Assembly (NCBI RefSeq): GCF_934754925.1
Contig: NZ_CAKVJA010000018.1
Span: 1-53,423 of the forward strand
DNA: 53,423 nucleotides
Source: an uncultured Clostridium sp.
GTDB lineage: Bacteria > Bacillota > Clostridia > Clostridiales > Clostridiaceae
Reading direction: 5' to 3'
Numbering within the stretch: the stretch's first letter is position 1; each line of letters begins with the position of its first letter. Shown here one piece after another: positions 1-10,266 of the stretch. The notes beneath the pieces were generated by a model. That model ran no database searches and was not told the origin of the DNA. It saw nothing but the letters and a program-made list of their open reading frames with translations. Both the position numbers and the translations under genes were made by a program.

Positions 1-75
<75 letters not shown>

Positions 76-103
76 ATATTATTTGCAACAATGAAATTTA
101 AAG

Positions 104-178
<75 letters not shown>

Positions 179-302
179 ATGTCATTGCATAATTTATTAT
201 ATCAGCTTTTATATAAAATGCAACCCTTTTTTTCTTTTTTTTTAATTTTTTTATTTTTAAAGATAAAATTACATTGTAAAACCCTAAAAATAACTTATTT
301 AA

Positions 303-335
303 ACAACAAAAAAACCACCCTTAGGTGGTTTTTTA
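303..335 (-). terminator. Intrinsic terminator after lysS
   Basis: An inverted repeat (AAACCACC and GGTGGTTT with a short loop) lies just past the lysS stop. On the minus strand it is followed by a run of T residues (complement of 303-313). The plus-strand T-run after the stem means it could act in both directions. Confidence 0.85.
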
Positions 336-337
336 AA

Positions 338-1843
338 TTAGTTTTGTGGTTTCATTGTTGGGAATAATATAACGTCTCTTATTGATGCTGAATCAGTTAA
401 GAACATTATTAATCTATCTATTCCTATTCCTAATCCACCTGTTGGTGGCATACCTGTTTCTAATGCGCTCATGAACTCTTCATCTATCATGTAAGCTTCA
501 TCATCTCCAAGTTCTCTTTCTTTTTCTTGTTGAGCGAATCTTTCTCTTTGAACGATTGGATCATTTAATTCAGAATATGCATTACATAATTCTCTACCAA
601 ATACGAATCCTTCAAATCTTTCAGTAAACATTTCATCGCCTCTCTTTTTCTTTGTAAGAGGTGAAATTTCTACTGGGTAATCTATAATAAATGTTGGTTG
701 AATCATATGCTCTTCACAGAATTCTTCATATAACGCATTTAACACTTCACCTTTAGTTACTGTATTTAATGGTTTTGGGAACTCTAAATGTTTTTCCTTA
801 GCAATAGCCTGAGCTTCTTCATTAGATTTAATTTCTTTGAAATCTACTCCAGCATATTCCTTAACAGCATCAACCATAGTTATTCTTCTCCATGGTGGCA
901 TGAAGTCAATTTCAGTTCCTTGATAAGTAACCTTAGTAGTTCCATTAACTTTCTTACATACTTCAGCTACCATATTTTCAGTTAATTCCATCATATCATT
1001 ATAATCAGCAAATGCTTGATATAATTCTATCATAGTAAACTCTGGATTATGTCTTACTGACATACCTTCATTTCTGAAAGTTCTTCCTAATTCATAAACT
1101 TTTTCAAATCCAGCAACAATACATCTCTTTAAGTATAATTCTGGAGCTATTCTTAAATACATATCTAAATCTAACGTATTGTGATGTGTTATAAACGGTC
1201 TAGCAGAAGCTCCACCAGCTATAGTAGCAAGCATTGGAGTTTCAACTTCTAAGAATCCTCTATTATCTAAGAATTCTCTTATTCCTTTTATTATTTGACT
1301 TCTCTTCATGAAAGTAGTTTTAACTTCTGGGTTAGTTATTATATCTACTTCTCTTTGTCTGTATCTTAAATCAGGATCTTTTAATCCATGCCACTTTTCT
1401 GGAAGTGGCTTTAAAGACTTACATATTAACTCTAAAGTTTTTGCTTTAACAGAAATTTCTCCTGTTTTAGTTTTGAATACTTCACCAGTACAAGCAACCC
1501 AATCACCTAAATCATTAGTCTTGTATTGTTTTAAAGCTTCTTCTCCAACTTCATCAATCTTTATGAATAATTGAATTTTACCATCTCTATCATGTATATC
1601 AGAGAAAACAACTTTTCCTTGTCCTCTCTTAGACATAATTCTACCAGCAACAGTAACTTCTTTACCTTCTAAAGTTTCAAAGTTATCTTTAACTTGTTGT
1701 GAACTATGTGTTCTATTAACTTTATATACATCAAAAGGATCTTTTCCCTCTTGTTGTAATTGAACTAGTTTCTCTCTTCTTAATCTTTCTTGTTCATTGA
1801 ATTGCGATTCTAGTTCTTGCATGTTCATTTCTTCAGTTGACAT
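338..1843 (-). CDS. lysS: Lysyl-tRNA synthetase, class II
   Basis: Charges tRNA-Lys with lysine using ATP. The 501-residue length is normal for bacterial class II LysRS. An N-terminal OB-fold anticodon-binding domain (about residues 55-155, VTVAGRIMSKRGQGKVVF) is followed by the class II catalytic core, with motif 2 around GRTFRNEGMSVRHNPEFT and motif 3 near the C-terminus (GGLGIGIDRLIMFLT). The ATG has GGAGG about 8 nt upstream. It lies 15 bp after greA on the same strand, so greA-lysS is probably one operon, ending at the hairpin at 303-335. No T-box or other leader is seen before it. Confidence 0.97.
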   Translation of the reverse strand: MSTEEMNMQELESQFNEQERLRREKLVQLQQEGKDPFDVYKVNRTHSSQQVKDNFETLEGKEVTVAGRIMSKRGQGKVVFSDIHDRDGKIQLFIKIDEVGEEALKQYKTNDLGDWVACTGEVFKTKTGEISVKAKTLELICKSLKPLPEKWHGLKDPDLRYRQREVDIITNPEVKTTFMKRSQIIKGIREFLDNRGFLEVETPMLATIAGGASARPFITHHNTLDLDMYLRIAPELYLKRCIVAGFEKVYELGRTFRNEGMSVRHNPEFTMIELYQAFADYNDMMELTENMVAEVCKKVNGTTKVTYQGTEIDFMPPWRRITMVDAVKEYAGVDFKEIKSNEEAQAIAKEKHLEFPKPLNTVTKGEVLNALYEEFCEEHMIQPTFIIDYPVEISPLTKKKRGDEMFTERFEGFVFGRELCNAYSELNDPIVQRERFAQQEKERELGDDEAYMIDEEFMSALETGMPPTGGLGIGIDRLIMFLTDSASIRDVILFPTMKPQN

Positions 1844-1858
1844 TCACTATACCTCCAA

Positions 1859-2341
1859 TTAGTCTCTTCTTATTTCTAAGACCTCAAACTTACTTACTCC
1901 ACTTGGAACTGCAACTTCTACTACATCTCCAACTTTCTTTCCTATTAACGCACTACCTACTGGTGATTCATTTGATATTTTAAAATTCATTGGATCTGCT
2001 TCTGCTGAACCAACTATTGTATATTCAACTTCTTCATCAAATTCGTAATCCATAACCTTAACTATTGACCCCACTGAAACCTTATCTTTAGGAATTTCAC
2101 TTTCATCAACAACTACAGCATTTTTTAACATGTTCTCTAATTGAATTATTCTTCCTTCAGTAAAAGCTTGGTCGTTTTTAGCTTCATCATACTCAGAATT
2201 TTCACTTAAATCCCCATATCCTAAAGCTACTTTTATTTTTTCTGTAATTTCTTTTCTTTTTACAGTTTTTAAGTATTCTAATTCCTCTTCAAGTTTTTTA
2301 ACACCTTCGTAAGTCATTATAAATTTTTTTGATTGACTCAT
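1859..2341 (-). CDS. greA: Transcription elongation factor GreA
   Basis: Binds the RNA polymerase secondary channel and stimulates cleavage of backtracked transcripts. At 160 residues it matches the family. The N-terminal coiled coil (about 1-75) carries the acidic tip region (GDLSENSEYDEAKNDQAF), and the C-terminal globular domain contains SPVGSALIGKKVGDVVEV. The ATG is preceded by GGGGAG. It is the first gene of the greA-lysS pair, and its promoter should lie in the 170-bp gap before dusB. Confidence 0.97.
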   Translation of the reverse strand: MSQSKKFIMTYEGVKKLEEELEYLKTVKRKEITEKIKVALGYGDLSENSEYDEAKNDQAFTEGRIIQLENMLKNAVVVDESEIPKDKVSVGSIVKVMDYEFDEEVEYTIVGSAEADPMNFKISNESPVGSALIGKKVGDVVEVAVPSGVSKFEVLEIRRD

Positions 2342-2511
2342 ATCTTTCTCCCCTTCAAAGCTTAACCGTATTCGTATATTAAATACAAAAGCTTAGTAAT
2401 CTTAAAATCATTTTAAATATTATAAATCAGGCTATTTCATCTGTCAATAAAATAACTAACTATTTTAAACACTTCTATATTATTATAAATAGTGATAATA
2501 AATAATATATT

Positions 2512-3492
2512 CTATAAACATAAATGTATTAATTCAGCCTTATAATTTTGTAATGTATTAATCACTTCTTGTGTTGTAGATAAACTATTTACTACATTTC
2601 TAATTTCGCTACTTTTAGGCAATCCTTTGAGATACCAGGCTGTATGCTTTCTCATTTCCCTAACAGCTTTAAACTCACCATCATATTTAATTGCCAGTTC
2701 ATAATGCCTTAAGCACATATTAATCTTTTCTTCTGCACTAATAGGTAATACTTCTTTACCACTTAGTACTCTTTCTATTTGATTAAATATCCATGGATTT
2801 CCCATACTTCCTCTTGCAATCATTATTGCATCACAATTAGTTACTTCTTTCATTCTCAAAGCATCTTCTGGTGTAAATACATCTCCATTGCCTATAACAG
2901 GAATCGAAACAGCTTTCTTTACTTTACCTATTATATCCCAATCAGCCTTACCTTCATACATTTGCTTTTTAGTTCTTCCATGAATAGCAATTGCATCTGC
3001 TCCTGAATACTCCATAATCTTGGCAAATTCTATTGCATTAATATTATCATCATCATATCCTTTTCTAAATTTAACTGTAACTGGCTTATTTGAAACTTTC
3101 TTTATTTCGCTTACTATTTCCCCAGCCAATTTATGATTTAACATTAATGCCGATCCTTCTCCATTTTTTGTTATCTTAGGTGCTGGACATCCCATATTAA
3201 TGTCTAAAATACATATATCATTTATTTTGTTAAAATGATTTTGTACTACATCAGCCATTATCTTAGGATCATTTCCAAAAATCTGAGCGGCTACTGGTTT
3301 TTCTTCATCAGCTATTCTTAGAAGTGCTTGCGTATTTTCACTACCATAATATAATGCTTTTGCACTTACCATTTCAGTATACACTAATCCGCATCCCATT
3401 TCCTTACATAAACCTCTAAAAGAAATATCAGTAACTCCTGCCATAGGTGCTAAGAAAACACTTTTTTCAAAATTAAGGTTTCCTATTTTCAT
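2512..3492 (-). CDS. dusB: tRNA-dihydrouridine synthase (DusB type)
   Basis: FMN-dependent reduction of uridine to dihydrouridine in tRNA D-loops. It opens with a TIM barrel FMN-binding motif (FLAPMAGVTDISFRGL). The catalytic cysteine lies in NMGCPAPKITKNGEGSALM (about residue 101), the tRNA/flavin-binding motif AIHGRTKKQMYEG follows, and GNGDVFTPEDA sits in the barrel C-terminal half. The small C-terminal helical domain occupies about 245-326. The ATG has AAGGAG just upstream. It follows coaX by 4 bp, so the two form an operon. Assignment to DusB rather than another Dus paralogue rests on length and overall pattern. Confidence 0.93.
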   Translation of the reverse strand: MKIGNLNFEKSVFLAPMAGVTDISFRGLCKEMGCGLVYTEMVSAKALYYGSENTQALLRIADEEKPVAAQIFGNDPKIMADVVQNHFNKINDICILDINMGCPAPKITKNGEGSALMLNHKLAGEIVSEIKKVSNKPVTVKFRKGYDDDNINAIEFAKIMEYSGADAIAIHGRTKKQMYEGKADWDIIGKVKKAVSIPVIGNGDVFTPEDALRMKEVTNCDAIMIARGSMGNPWIFNQIERVLSGKEVLPISAEEKINMCLRHYELAIKYDGEFKAVREMRKHTAWYLKGLPKSSEIRNVVNSLSTTQEVINTLQNYKAELIHLCL

Positions 3493-3496
3493 TTAT

Positions 3497-4276
3497 TTAC
3501 TCCTTATTTTTATCATATATTATTCTTAACCCCTCTAATGTTAAGCTAGAATCAACTTTATCTATTACATCTGTCGACCTTGCTATTAAGTTAGCTAATC
3601 CTCCGGTTGCAATTACATATGGGTTTTCAAGTCCCATTTCAACCATTTCGCTTTTTATTTTATTAACTATATATTCTACTTGCCCTATATATCCATACAA
3701 TATACCAGCTTGCATACTTGAAACTGTATTTTTACATATTATACTTTTTGGTAATTCTAATTCTACCCTAGGTAGTTTTGCCGCTCTTTCAAATAATGCA
3801 TCTGAAGATATTCTTACACCTGGACAAATACATCCACCTAAATAATTACCACCTTCAGTAACTGCACAATAAGTAGTCGCTGTACCAAAATCAATAATTA
3901 TTACATCTCTTCTATATATTTCATGAGCAGCCACTGCATTTACTATTCTATCTGCTCCTACTTCCTTCGGATTATCATATTTAATATTTATACCTGTTTT
4001 TACTCCTGGTCCAACAACTATAGGATCTATATTAAAACTCTTTTTCATCATATTCTCTAAAGAATGCATTATATTAGGTACAACAGAAGATATTATTATT
4101 CCTTTAACTTCTTTTGGATTTAAATCATTTTGATTAAATAATTGTATCATTTGTATCCCATATTCATCTGAAGTTTTTTTGGAATCTGTAGAAATTCTCC
4201 AACCAGCTATATAATCATTATCTTTATAAACTCCTATAACTATATTGGTATTCCCTACATCTACCAGTAGAATCAT
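3497..4276 (-). CDS. coaX: Type III pantothenate kinase
   Basis: Phosphorylates pantothenate, the first step of coenzyme A synthesis. The 259-residue protein shows the ASKHA-fold signatures of the CoaX family: the N-terminal phosphate loop LLVDVGNTNIVIGVY, GADRIVNAVAA, and IDFGTATTYCAV with the catalytic aspartate. This gene is in the same neighbourhood in B. subtilis (ftsH-coaX). It lies 4 bp upstream of dusB. The ATG has AAGGTGG about 7 nt upstream. Confidence 0.96.
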   Translation of the reverse strand: MILLVDVGNTNIVIGVYKDNDYIAGWRISTDSKKTSDEYGIQMIQLFNQNDLNPKEVKGIIISSVVPNIMHSLENMMKKSFNIDPIVVGPGVKTGINIKYDNPKEVGADRIVNAVAAHEIYRRDVIIIDFGTATTYCAVTEGGNYLGGCICPGVRISSDALFERAAKLPRVELELPKSIICKNTVSSMQAGILYGYIGQVEYIVNKIKSEMVEMGLENPYVIATGGLANLIARSTDVIDKVDSSLTLEGLRIIYDKNKE

Positions 4277-4298
4277 AAACGCACCACCTTAACATAAT

Positions 4299-4323
4299 TA
4301 AAGCAGCCCTAAAGCTGCCTTTA
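4299..4323 (-). terminator. Hairpin between fhs and coaX, possible weak terminator
   Basis: GCAGC and GCTGC form a short stem extended by AA/TT pairs around a CCTAAA loop. On the minus strand the stem is followed only by TTTAATTATG, so termination after fhs would be inefficient and read-through into coaX is possible. Confidence 0.45.
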
Positions 4324-4406
4324 TCGTAATATTAAACAGTAATTAAAACTAATACTTTAATTTTAACAATTACATATTATTTGTCAAGTGTTGTAAATTT
4401 TAAAAA

Positions 4407-6077
4407 TTAAAATAATCCTACAATCTCTCCATTTTCTAGAATATCCATTCTATTAGCTGCAGGAACTTTTGGTAATCCTGGCATTGTCATTATATCTCCA
4501 GTTAGAACAACTATAAATCCTGCACCATTTGATACTCTTACTTCCTTAACTGTTATATCAAAATTCTCTGGTCTTCCTAATAATGCTGGATTATCTGATA
4601 ACGAATATTGGGTTTTAGCCATACAAATAGGTAATTTATCTAATTCAAATTTCTCAAGCTCTGCAATTTGTCTATTGGCTGCTGGTGTATATAAAACATT
4701 TTTTGCTCCGTATATTTCCTTGGCAATAGTTAAAATTTTACTCTTAATTGTATCCTTCTCATCATATAATACTTTAAAATTAGACTCTTCATTATCTAAT
4801 ACTTCATTTACTATATTAGCTAATTCTAATCCTCCTTCTCCACCCTTAGCCCAGACATCACTTAAAGCCACTTTTACTTCTAACTTATTACAGAAATCTT
4901 TAATAAATTGTATTTCTTCATCTGAATCTGTTACAAACTTATTAATAGCAACTACAACTGGTACATTATACTTCTTCATATTTTCTATTTGTTTCTCTAA
5001 ATTAACTATTCCCTTAGCCAATGCCTCTACATTTGGAGTATTTAAATCTTCCTTTTTAACCCCTCCATGATGCTTTAATGCTCTCATCGTAGCAACAATA
5101 ACTATACAATTTGGAGTTAAATTGCCATATCTACATTTTATATCTAAGAATTTTTCTGCTCCTAAATCAGCACCAAATCCTCCTTCAGTAACAACAATAT
5201 CTCCTAATTTTAATGCCATCTTCGTTGCAACTATAGAATTACACCCATGAGCAATATTTGCAAATGGGCCTCCATGTATTATGGCTGGTGTATTCTCTAA
5301 AGTTTGAACTAGATTAGGCTTAATAGCATCTTTCATTAATAATGCCATAGCTCCTTGAATCTCTAATTGCCTTGCATATACCGGATTTCCATCTAAATCA
5401 TATGCAATTAATATATTACCCATTCTTTCTTTTAAATCCGATAGACTTGTAGCTAAGCAAAGAATTGCCATTATTTCAGAAGCAACAGTTATCATGAATC
5501 CATCTTCTCTTAAGAATCCATTAACTTTTCCTCCCATACCTACAACTATGTTTCTTAAGGCTCTATCATTCATATCCATGACTCTTTTAAATATAATTCT
5601 TCTCGAATCTATTCTAAGAACATTTCCCTGATGAATATGATTATCTATAGCAGCACATAATAAGTTATTTGCTGTAGTAATAGCATGCATATCTCCAGTA
5701 AAATGTAAGTTTATATCTTCCATTGGAACAACTTGCGCATAACCTCCTCCTGCTGCTCCTCCTTTTACACCAAATACCGGTCCTAAAGACGGTTCTCTTA
5801 AAGCTATTACAGCTTTTTTACCTGTTTTACATAAAGCTTGCCCTAACCCTACTGTAACTGTAGATTTTCCTTCTCCAGCTGGTGTAGGATTTATTGCTGT
5901 AACAAGAACTAATTTTCCATCCTTCTTATCATCATTATTATTTAATACATCTAAGGAAATTTTACACTTATATTTCCCGTAAAGTTCTATATTATCCTCA
6001 CTCAAGTTTAACTTCTCTGCAATTTTAACTATAGGTTCCATTTTTGCCTCTTGTGCTATTTGAATATCACTTTTCAT
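4407..6077 (-). CDS. fhs: Formate-tetrahydrofolate ligase
   Basis: Makes 10-formyltetrahydrofolate from formate, ATP and tetrahydrofolate, feeding purine synthesis and one-carbon metabolism in anaerobes. The 556-residue length is typical. The ATP loop TPAGEGKSTVTVGLGQAL is near residue 65, followed by LREPSLGPVFGVKGGAAGGG and VPMEDINLHFTGDMHA, all family hallmarks. The C-terminal part ends with the conserved MTMPGLPKVPAA region. The ATG has AGGAGG upstream. It appears monocistronic, with a 198-bp gap to ftsH on its 5' side. Confidence 0.97.
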   Translation of the reverse strand: MKSDIQIAQEAKMEPIVKIAEKLNLSEDNIELYGKYKCKISLDVLNNNDDKKDGKLVLVTAINPTPAGEGKSTVTVGLGQALCKTGKKAVIALREPSLGPVFGVKGGAAGGGYAQVVPMEDINLHFTGDMHAITTANNLLCAAIDNHIHQGNVLRIDSRRIIFKRVMDMNDRALRNIVVGMGGKVNGFLREDGFMITVASEIMAILCLATSLSDLKERMGNILIAYDLDGNPVYARQLEIQGAMALLMKDAIKPNLVQTLENTPAIIHGGPFANIAHGCNSIVATKMALKLGDIVVTEGGFGADLGAEKFLDIKCRYGNLTPNCIVIVATMRALKHHGGVKKEDLNTPNVEALAKGIVNLEKQIENMKKYNVPVVVAINKFVTDSDEEIQFIKDFCNKLEVKVALSDVWAKGGEGGLELANIVNEVLDNEESNFKVLYDEKDTIKSKILTIAKEIYGAKNVLYTPAANRQIAELEKFELDKLPICMAKTQYSLSDNPALLGRPENFDITVKEVRVSNGAGFIVVLTGDIMTMPGLPKVPAANRMDILENGEIVGLF

Positions 6078-6246
6078 ATAATAAACCTCCTTAATTTTCG
6101 AATTTTAAATATATATAATTATATCACCATAAATTTCTTTTTTAAACACATTGCGAATATTTTTATTTTTATATTATATATATTTCGTTTTATGTGCGGT
6201 ATAATAATTCTGTTTAATATTATTATTTTCGCCCTTTTTATAAAAA

Positions 6247-6278
6247 AACAAAAAAAATAGCCTTTCGGCTATTTTTTA
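6247..6278 (-). terminator. Intrinsic terminator after ftsH
   Basis: AAAATAGCC and GGCTATTTT form a stem with a TTTC loop, followed on the minus strand by a long T-run interrupted by one G. The upstream edge overlaps the ftsH stop codon. An A/T-rich flank on both sides makes bidirectional action possible. Confidence 0.88.
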
Positions 6279-8078
6279 ATTTGCATCAAATATCATTTCG
6301 AATTCTTTACCATCAATTTTTTCTTTATCTAATAATTCTTTTGCTACTGCATGAAGCTTATTTATATTTGTCTTTAAAAGCTCTTCAGCTCTTTCATAGG
6401 CTACTTCAATAAACTTTTTAACTTCTTTATCTATTTCAGCACCAATTTCCTCACTAAAGTTTCTTCCCCTACCAAGATCTCTACCTAAAAATACTTCATT
6501 ATTATCAGACCCGTATGAAATAGTTCCAATTTTATCACTCATTCCATACTCCATAACCATAGCTCTAGCTATTGAACTTGCTCTATCAATATCATTTTTA
6601 GCACCAGTACTTATATCTCCTAAAATTAATTTTTCAGCAACTCTTCCACCTAAAAGACCTACCATTTCATCTTGTAACTTTTCTTTAGAAGTATAAGCTC
6701 TATCTTCTGTAGGTAAATGCATAGTGTAACCACCAGCCATACCTCTTGGTATAATGCTTATTTCATGAACTGGATCTGAATGTTTTAAACACTTCATTAC
6801 CACTGCATGACCTGCCTCATGATAAGCTGTAAGCTTTCTGTCATGCTCACTAATAGTTCTACTCTTCTTTTCTGGTCCGGCAATAACTCTAGTTATTGCT
6901 TCTTCAAACTCTTCCATTCCTATAGCTTTCTTATTTTTTCTAACAGCTAAAAGTGCAGCTTCATTTGCTAAGTTTTCTAGATCAGCTCCACTAAATCCTG
7001 GAGTTCTCTTGGCTAAAACTTCTAAACTTACATCAATTTCTAAAGGTTTCTTATGTGTATGAACTTGTAATACAGCTTCTCTTCCCTTTCTATCTGGTCT
7101 TTGAACAACTATTTGTCTATCAAATCTACCAGGTCTTAATAAAGCTGGATCAAGTATGTCTGGTCTATTGGTAGCAGCTATCATTATTATACCTTCATTT
7201 GCTCCAAACCCATCCATCTCAACTAACAATTGATTAAGTGTTTGCTCTCTTTCATCATGACCTCCACCAAGGCCAGCACCTCTTTGTCTACCTACAGCAT
7301 CAATTTCATCTATAAATATTAAAGCAGGTGAATTTTTCTTTGCTTGCTCAAACAAATCCCTAACTCTTGATGCACCCACACCAACAAACATTTCAACAAA
7401 GTCAGAACCCGAAATACTAAAGAATGGAACCCCTGCTTCTCCTGCAATAGCTTTTGCAAGTAAAGTTTTACCTGTTCCAGGAGGACCTACTAATAAAACA
7501 CCCTTTGGTATTCTAGCACCCATTTCTGTGTATCTAGATGGCGCCTTTAAGAAATCAACAATTTCTTCTAGCTCTGCTTTTTCCTCATCGGCTCCAGCTA
7601 CATCATCAAAGGTTACTCTTTTTGCGTCTGGTGACATCATTTTTGCTCTACTTTTTCCAAAATTCATTACTCCCTTTCCACTACTACCACCTTGGGATTG
7701 TTGTGTAAAGAAGAAAATAAATACTAAAAACAGTATTATTATTAAAACACTAGGTATTACACTAAGCCATACACTGTTGTTAGATGGTGCAACATACTCT
7801 ATCTTAACATCATTTTTTGCATATTGACTATTTAGCATTTCCACCATAGAATCCGGTGCATATACTGTAAAGTTTTTATCATCTCTTGTTTGCCCTGTTA
7901 CAATCATCTTATCAGGGTCTACTCTTATACTTTCAATTTCGTTGTTTATCCATTTTTGTTGGAAGTCACTAAATACTATTCTATCAGAACTACTTTCTCC
8001 CCTTAAAAGAAATGATGCAGCAAAAAATAATAATATTATAGCTATTATCCATACAGTAGCACTTGAATACTTCTTCAT
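6276..8078 (-). CDS. ftsH: ATP-dependent zinc metalloprotease FtsH
   Basis: Membrane-anchored AAA+ protease that extracts and degrades membrane and regulatory proteins. Two N-terminal membrane segments (about 7-25 and 104-124) flank an extracellular region. The AAA domain has Walker A GPPGTGKT at 198-205, Walker B LIFIDEID near 253-260, and a second region of homology NRPDILDPALLRPGRFD. The zinc site HEAGH is at 420-424. At 600 residues it is slightly shorter than the B. subtilis protein, mainly in the C-terminal tail. The start ATG follows a GGGGGG ribosome binding site. hpt lies immediately upstream, as in B. subtilis. Confidence 0.98.
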   Translation of the reverse strand: MKKYSSATVWIIAIILLFFAASFLLRGESSSDRIVFSDFQQKWINNEIESIRVDPDKMIVTGQTRDDKNFTVYAPDSMVEMLNSQYAKNDVKIEYVAPSNNSVWLSVIPSVLIIILFLVFIFFFTQQSQGGSSGKGVMNFGKSRAKMMSPDAKRVTFDDVAGADEEKAELEEIVDFLKAPSRYTEMGARIPKGVLLVGPPGTGKTLLAKAIAGEAGVPFFSISGSDFVEMFVGVGASRVRDLFEQAKKNSPALIFIDEIDAVGRQRGAGLGGGHDEREQTLNQLLVEMDGFGANEGIIMIAATNRPDILDPALLRPGRFDRQIVVQRPDRKGREAVLQVHTHKKPLEIDVSLEVLAKRTPGFSGADLENLANEAALLAVRKNKKAIGMEEFEEAITRVIAGPEKKSRTISEHDRKLTAYHEAGHAVVMKCLKHSDPVHEISIIPRGMAGGYTMHLPTEDRAYTSKEKLQDEMVGLLGGRVAEKLILGDISTGAKNDIDRASSIARAMVMEYGMSDKIGTISYGSDNNEVFLGRDLGRGRNFSEEIGAEIDKEVKKFIEVAYERAEELLKTNINKLHAVAKELLDKEKIDGKEFEMIFDAN

Positions 8079-8127
8079 TCAAGGCCCCCCTTTCTTTGTA
8101 TATTTATTATTTAAATATTAATTTAAA

Positions 8128-8667
8128 TTATTTTTCATAAACTTCTCTTTTTAATATTCCTACAAAAGGTAAGTTTCTATACTTTTCGGCATAGTCAAGT
8201 CCATATCCAACTAAAAATTCATCTGGAGCTTCAAACCCAATATATTTACAATCTATATCTACTTTTCTTCTAGATGGCTTAGTTAATAGTGATACTATTT
8301 CAACTGAATTAGCCTTTCTACCCCTTAGATAATTTAATAAATAGTCTAATGTAACTCCACTATCAACTATGTCTTCTATTATAATAATATCTTTACCTGA
8401 AACTTCATGATCTAAATCCTTAAGTATTCTAACTATACCAGTAGTCTCTGATGAAGTACCATAACTAGATACTGCCATAAAGTCAATTTCACAAGGTATT
8501 GATATATTTTTAATTAAGTCTGCAGCAAATATTACAGAACCTTTTAACACTCCAACTACTAATAAGTCCTTTCCTTTGTAGTCACTACTAATTCTTCCTG
8601 CTAATTCCTTTGTCTTAGCATTAATAACCTCTTCACTAAATAATATCTCTTTTATGTCTTGTAACAT
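8128..8667 (-). CDS. hpt: Hypoxanthine-guanine phosphoribosyltransferase
   Basis: Salvages hypoxanthine and guanine with PRPP. The type I phosphoribosyltransferase PRPP loop is IIIEDIVDSGVTLDYL, and the rest (VGVLKGSVIFAADLI, FEAPDEFLVGYGLDYAEKYRNLP) matches bacterial HPRT. The frame is open from a TTG at 8688, but I choose the ATG at 8667. It has AAGGA 8 nt upstream, yields 179 residues starting MLQDIKEILF, and leaves a 4-bp gap to tilS instead of an overlap. The tilS-hpt-ftsH order is the conserved Firmicutes arrangement. Confidence 0.95.
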   Translation of the reverse strand: MLQDIKEILFSEEVINAKTKELAGRISSDYKGKDLLVVGVLKGSVIFAADLIKNISIPCEIDFMAVSSYGTSSETTGIVRILKDLDHEVSGKDIIIIEDIVDSGVTLDYLLNYLRGRKANSVEIVSLLTKPSRRKVDIDCKYIGFEAPDEFLVGYGLDYAEKYRNLPFVGILKREVYEK

Positions 8668-8671
8668 ATCC

Positions 8672-10069
8672 TTATTCCTTTCTATCAATTGTTATTTTTA
8701 ATATTTTTTTTGTATCTTTTGTTATTCTAAATAATTGTGATGTCTTATATCCAATAATCCATGAGATTTTATCATCAAAACATAAGATAGGAATATTATT
8801 TCTATTTTCCCTTGGTATTTTTAAATCAATAAAAATATCCTTAAGCTTTTTACTTCCATTCATACCTAACGGTACAATTTTATCTCCATCTCTTCTGTAT
8901 CTAATTATAATCTCTTTTTCTATATTATCATAATCAAATAACTTTATTAAGCTATTTTTAGGAAATTCTGCCTTATTTTTATTTTCAATTATTTCAAAAT
9001 TTATGACATAATTATCAAAAGTAATTTTGTTGTTAATTTCCTCCTTTTTTATTCTAATTTCATAATCTTCGCATACCTTTTCTTTATTTGTATCCTCTTT
9101 AATAAAAATAATATCACCATATAAATTTTCACATATTATTTTATTAGTTAAATTTAACTTCTTCCCAGTACCCTTATTTGCTAAATTAACAATTTCATAT
9201 ATGTGTTTCATTTCAAAATTTTGATGAGAATTAGAAATTTCCTTAAACGCTCTTATTATAACCCTAGTTATAATTGAATCCATTTCTTCCTTAAATAACT
9301 TTTGTGATATTATCAATTTATTACCATAATTTTTACAATATATATTGTAACATTTTTGGGAATATTCTTCTATAAATTCGTTATCTTTTTGTAATAATAT
9401 TGTCATCCTATTAATGGTATCAATTATATCCTTATTAAAATTCTCTTTCATATATGGCAATATATCTAATCTAATTTTATTTCTGCTATAAATTCTTTCA
9501 TAATTACTAGCATCTATCCTAGGATTAAGTTTTTTTTCTTCACAATATTTCTCAATCTCTTGTCTACTTAAGCATAATATAGGTCTAATAATTCCATCAT
9601 CTCTCTTTGCCTTTATACCAGTTAATCCTTCTAATCCTGTTCCTCTCATAACTCTCATCAATACAGTTTCCGCTTGATCATTAGCGTTATGAGCTACCGC
9701 AATTTTATTATATCCATATTTATTTCTTATTTCTTCAAAAGCTTTGTATCTTTCGTTTCTTCCAGCCACTTCTAAAGATACATTTGAATCTTTTGCAACA
9801 TATTCTATATTTATTCTTTTTACATAATGATTTATTCCTAATTGATCACATAACTTAATTATATATTTTTCATCCTTATCAGATTCTTCTCCTCTTAACA
9901 TATGATTTATATGAATGGCTCCTAACCTCAAATTAAATTTATCCTTTAATTCATATAATATATGTAATAAACAGACAGAATCTGGACCTCCTGATAAGGC
10001 AACTAATATTTGATCATCTTGTTGTATAAGTTCATTTTCTTTTATATAATCTATTACTTTATCTAACAC
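8672..10069 (-). CDS. tilS: tRNA(Ile)-lysidine synthetase
   Basis: Converts C34 of the CAU-anticodon tRNA-Ile to lysidine so that it reads AUA, an essential modification. The N-terminal PP-loop ATP pyrophosphatase motif SGGPDS is at 26-31. HNANDQAETVLMRVMRGTGLEGLTG is the family's second signature. The C-terminal domain (about 385-465) includes RRDGDKIVPLG. It starts at a GTG with GGAG 7 nt upstream. It sits 4 bp before hpt and is probably co-transcribed with it. AUA codons are abundant in this AT-rich genome, so the enzyme should be in heavy demand. Confidence 0.95.
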   Translation of the reverse strand: MLDKVIDYIKENELIQQDDQILVALSGGPDSVCLLHILYELKDKFNLRLGAIHINHMLRGEESDKDEKYIIKLCDQLGINHYVKRINIEYVAKDSNVSLEVAGRNERYKAFEEIRNKYGYNKIAVAHNANDQAETVLMRVMRGTGLEGLTGIKAKRDDGIIRPILCLSRQEIEKYCEEKKLNPRIDASNYERIYSRNKIRLDILPYMKENFNKDIIDTINRMTILLQKDNEFIEEYSQKCYNIYCKNYGNKLIISQKLFKEEMDSIITRVIIRAFKEISNSHQNFEMKHIYEIVNLANKGTGKKLNLTNKIICENLYGDIIFIKEDTNKEKVCEDYEIRIKKEEINNKITFDNYVINFEIIENKNKAEFPKNSLIKLFDYDNIEKEIIIRYRRDGDKIVPLGMNGSKKLKDIFIDLKIPRENRNNIPILCFDDKISWIIGYKTSQLFRITKDTKKILKITIDRKE

Positions 10070-10171
10070 CTGTATTCTCCTATTATTTTTAATATACCTC
10101 TATAATACATTTACATTTTTTTAATGTAAACACAATATGTATTAAGTTCATAATTAAATAAACCTTTTTAA

Positions 10172-10207
10172 ATATTAAATAAAAGTGCTCCAATGGAGCA
10201 CCTTTAC
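10172..10207 (-). terminator. Intrinsic terminator after spoIIE
   Basis: GTGCTCC and GGAGCAC form a perfect stem with a 3-4 nt loop, about 60 bp past the spoIIE stop. The minus-strand continuation is TTTTATTTAATATT. It separates spoIIE from the tilS-hpt transcript. Confidence 0.8.
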
Positions 10208-10266
10208 AAAGTATTTCTTCACTAATTATTTCCTATATAATTTACTCAAGTATAATTTATTTTTAT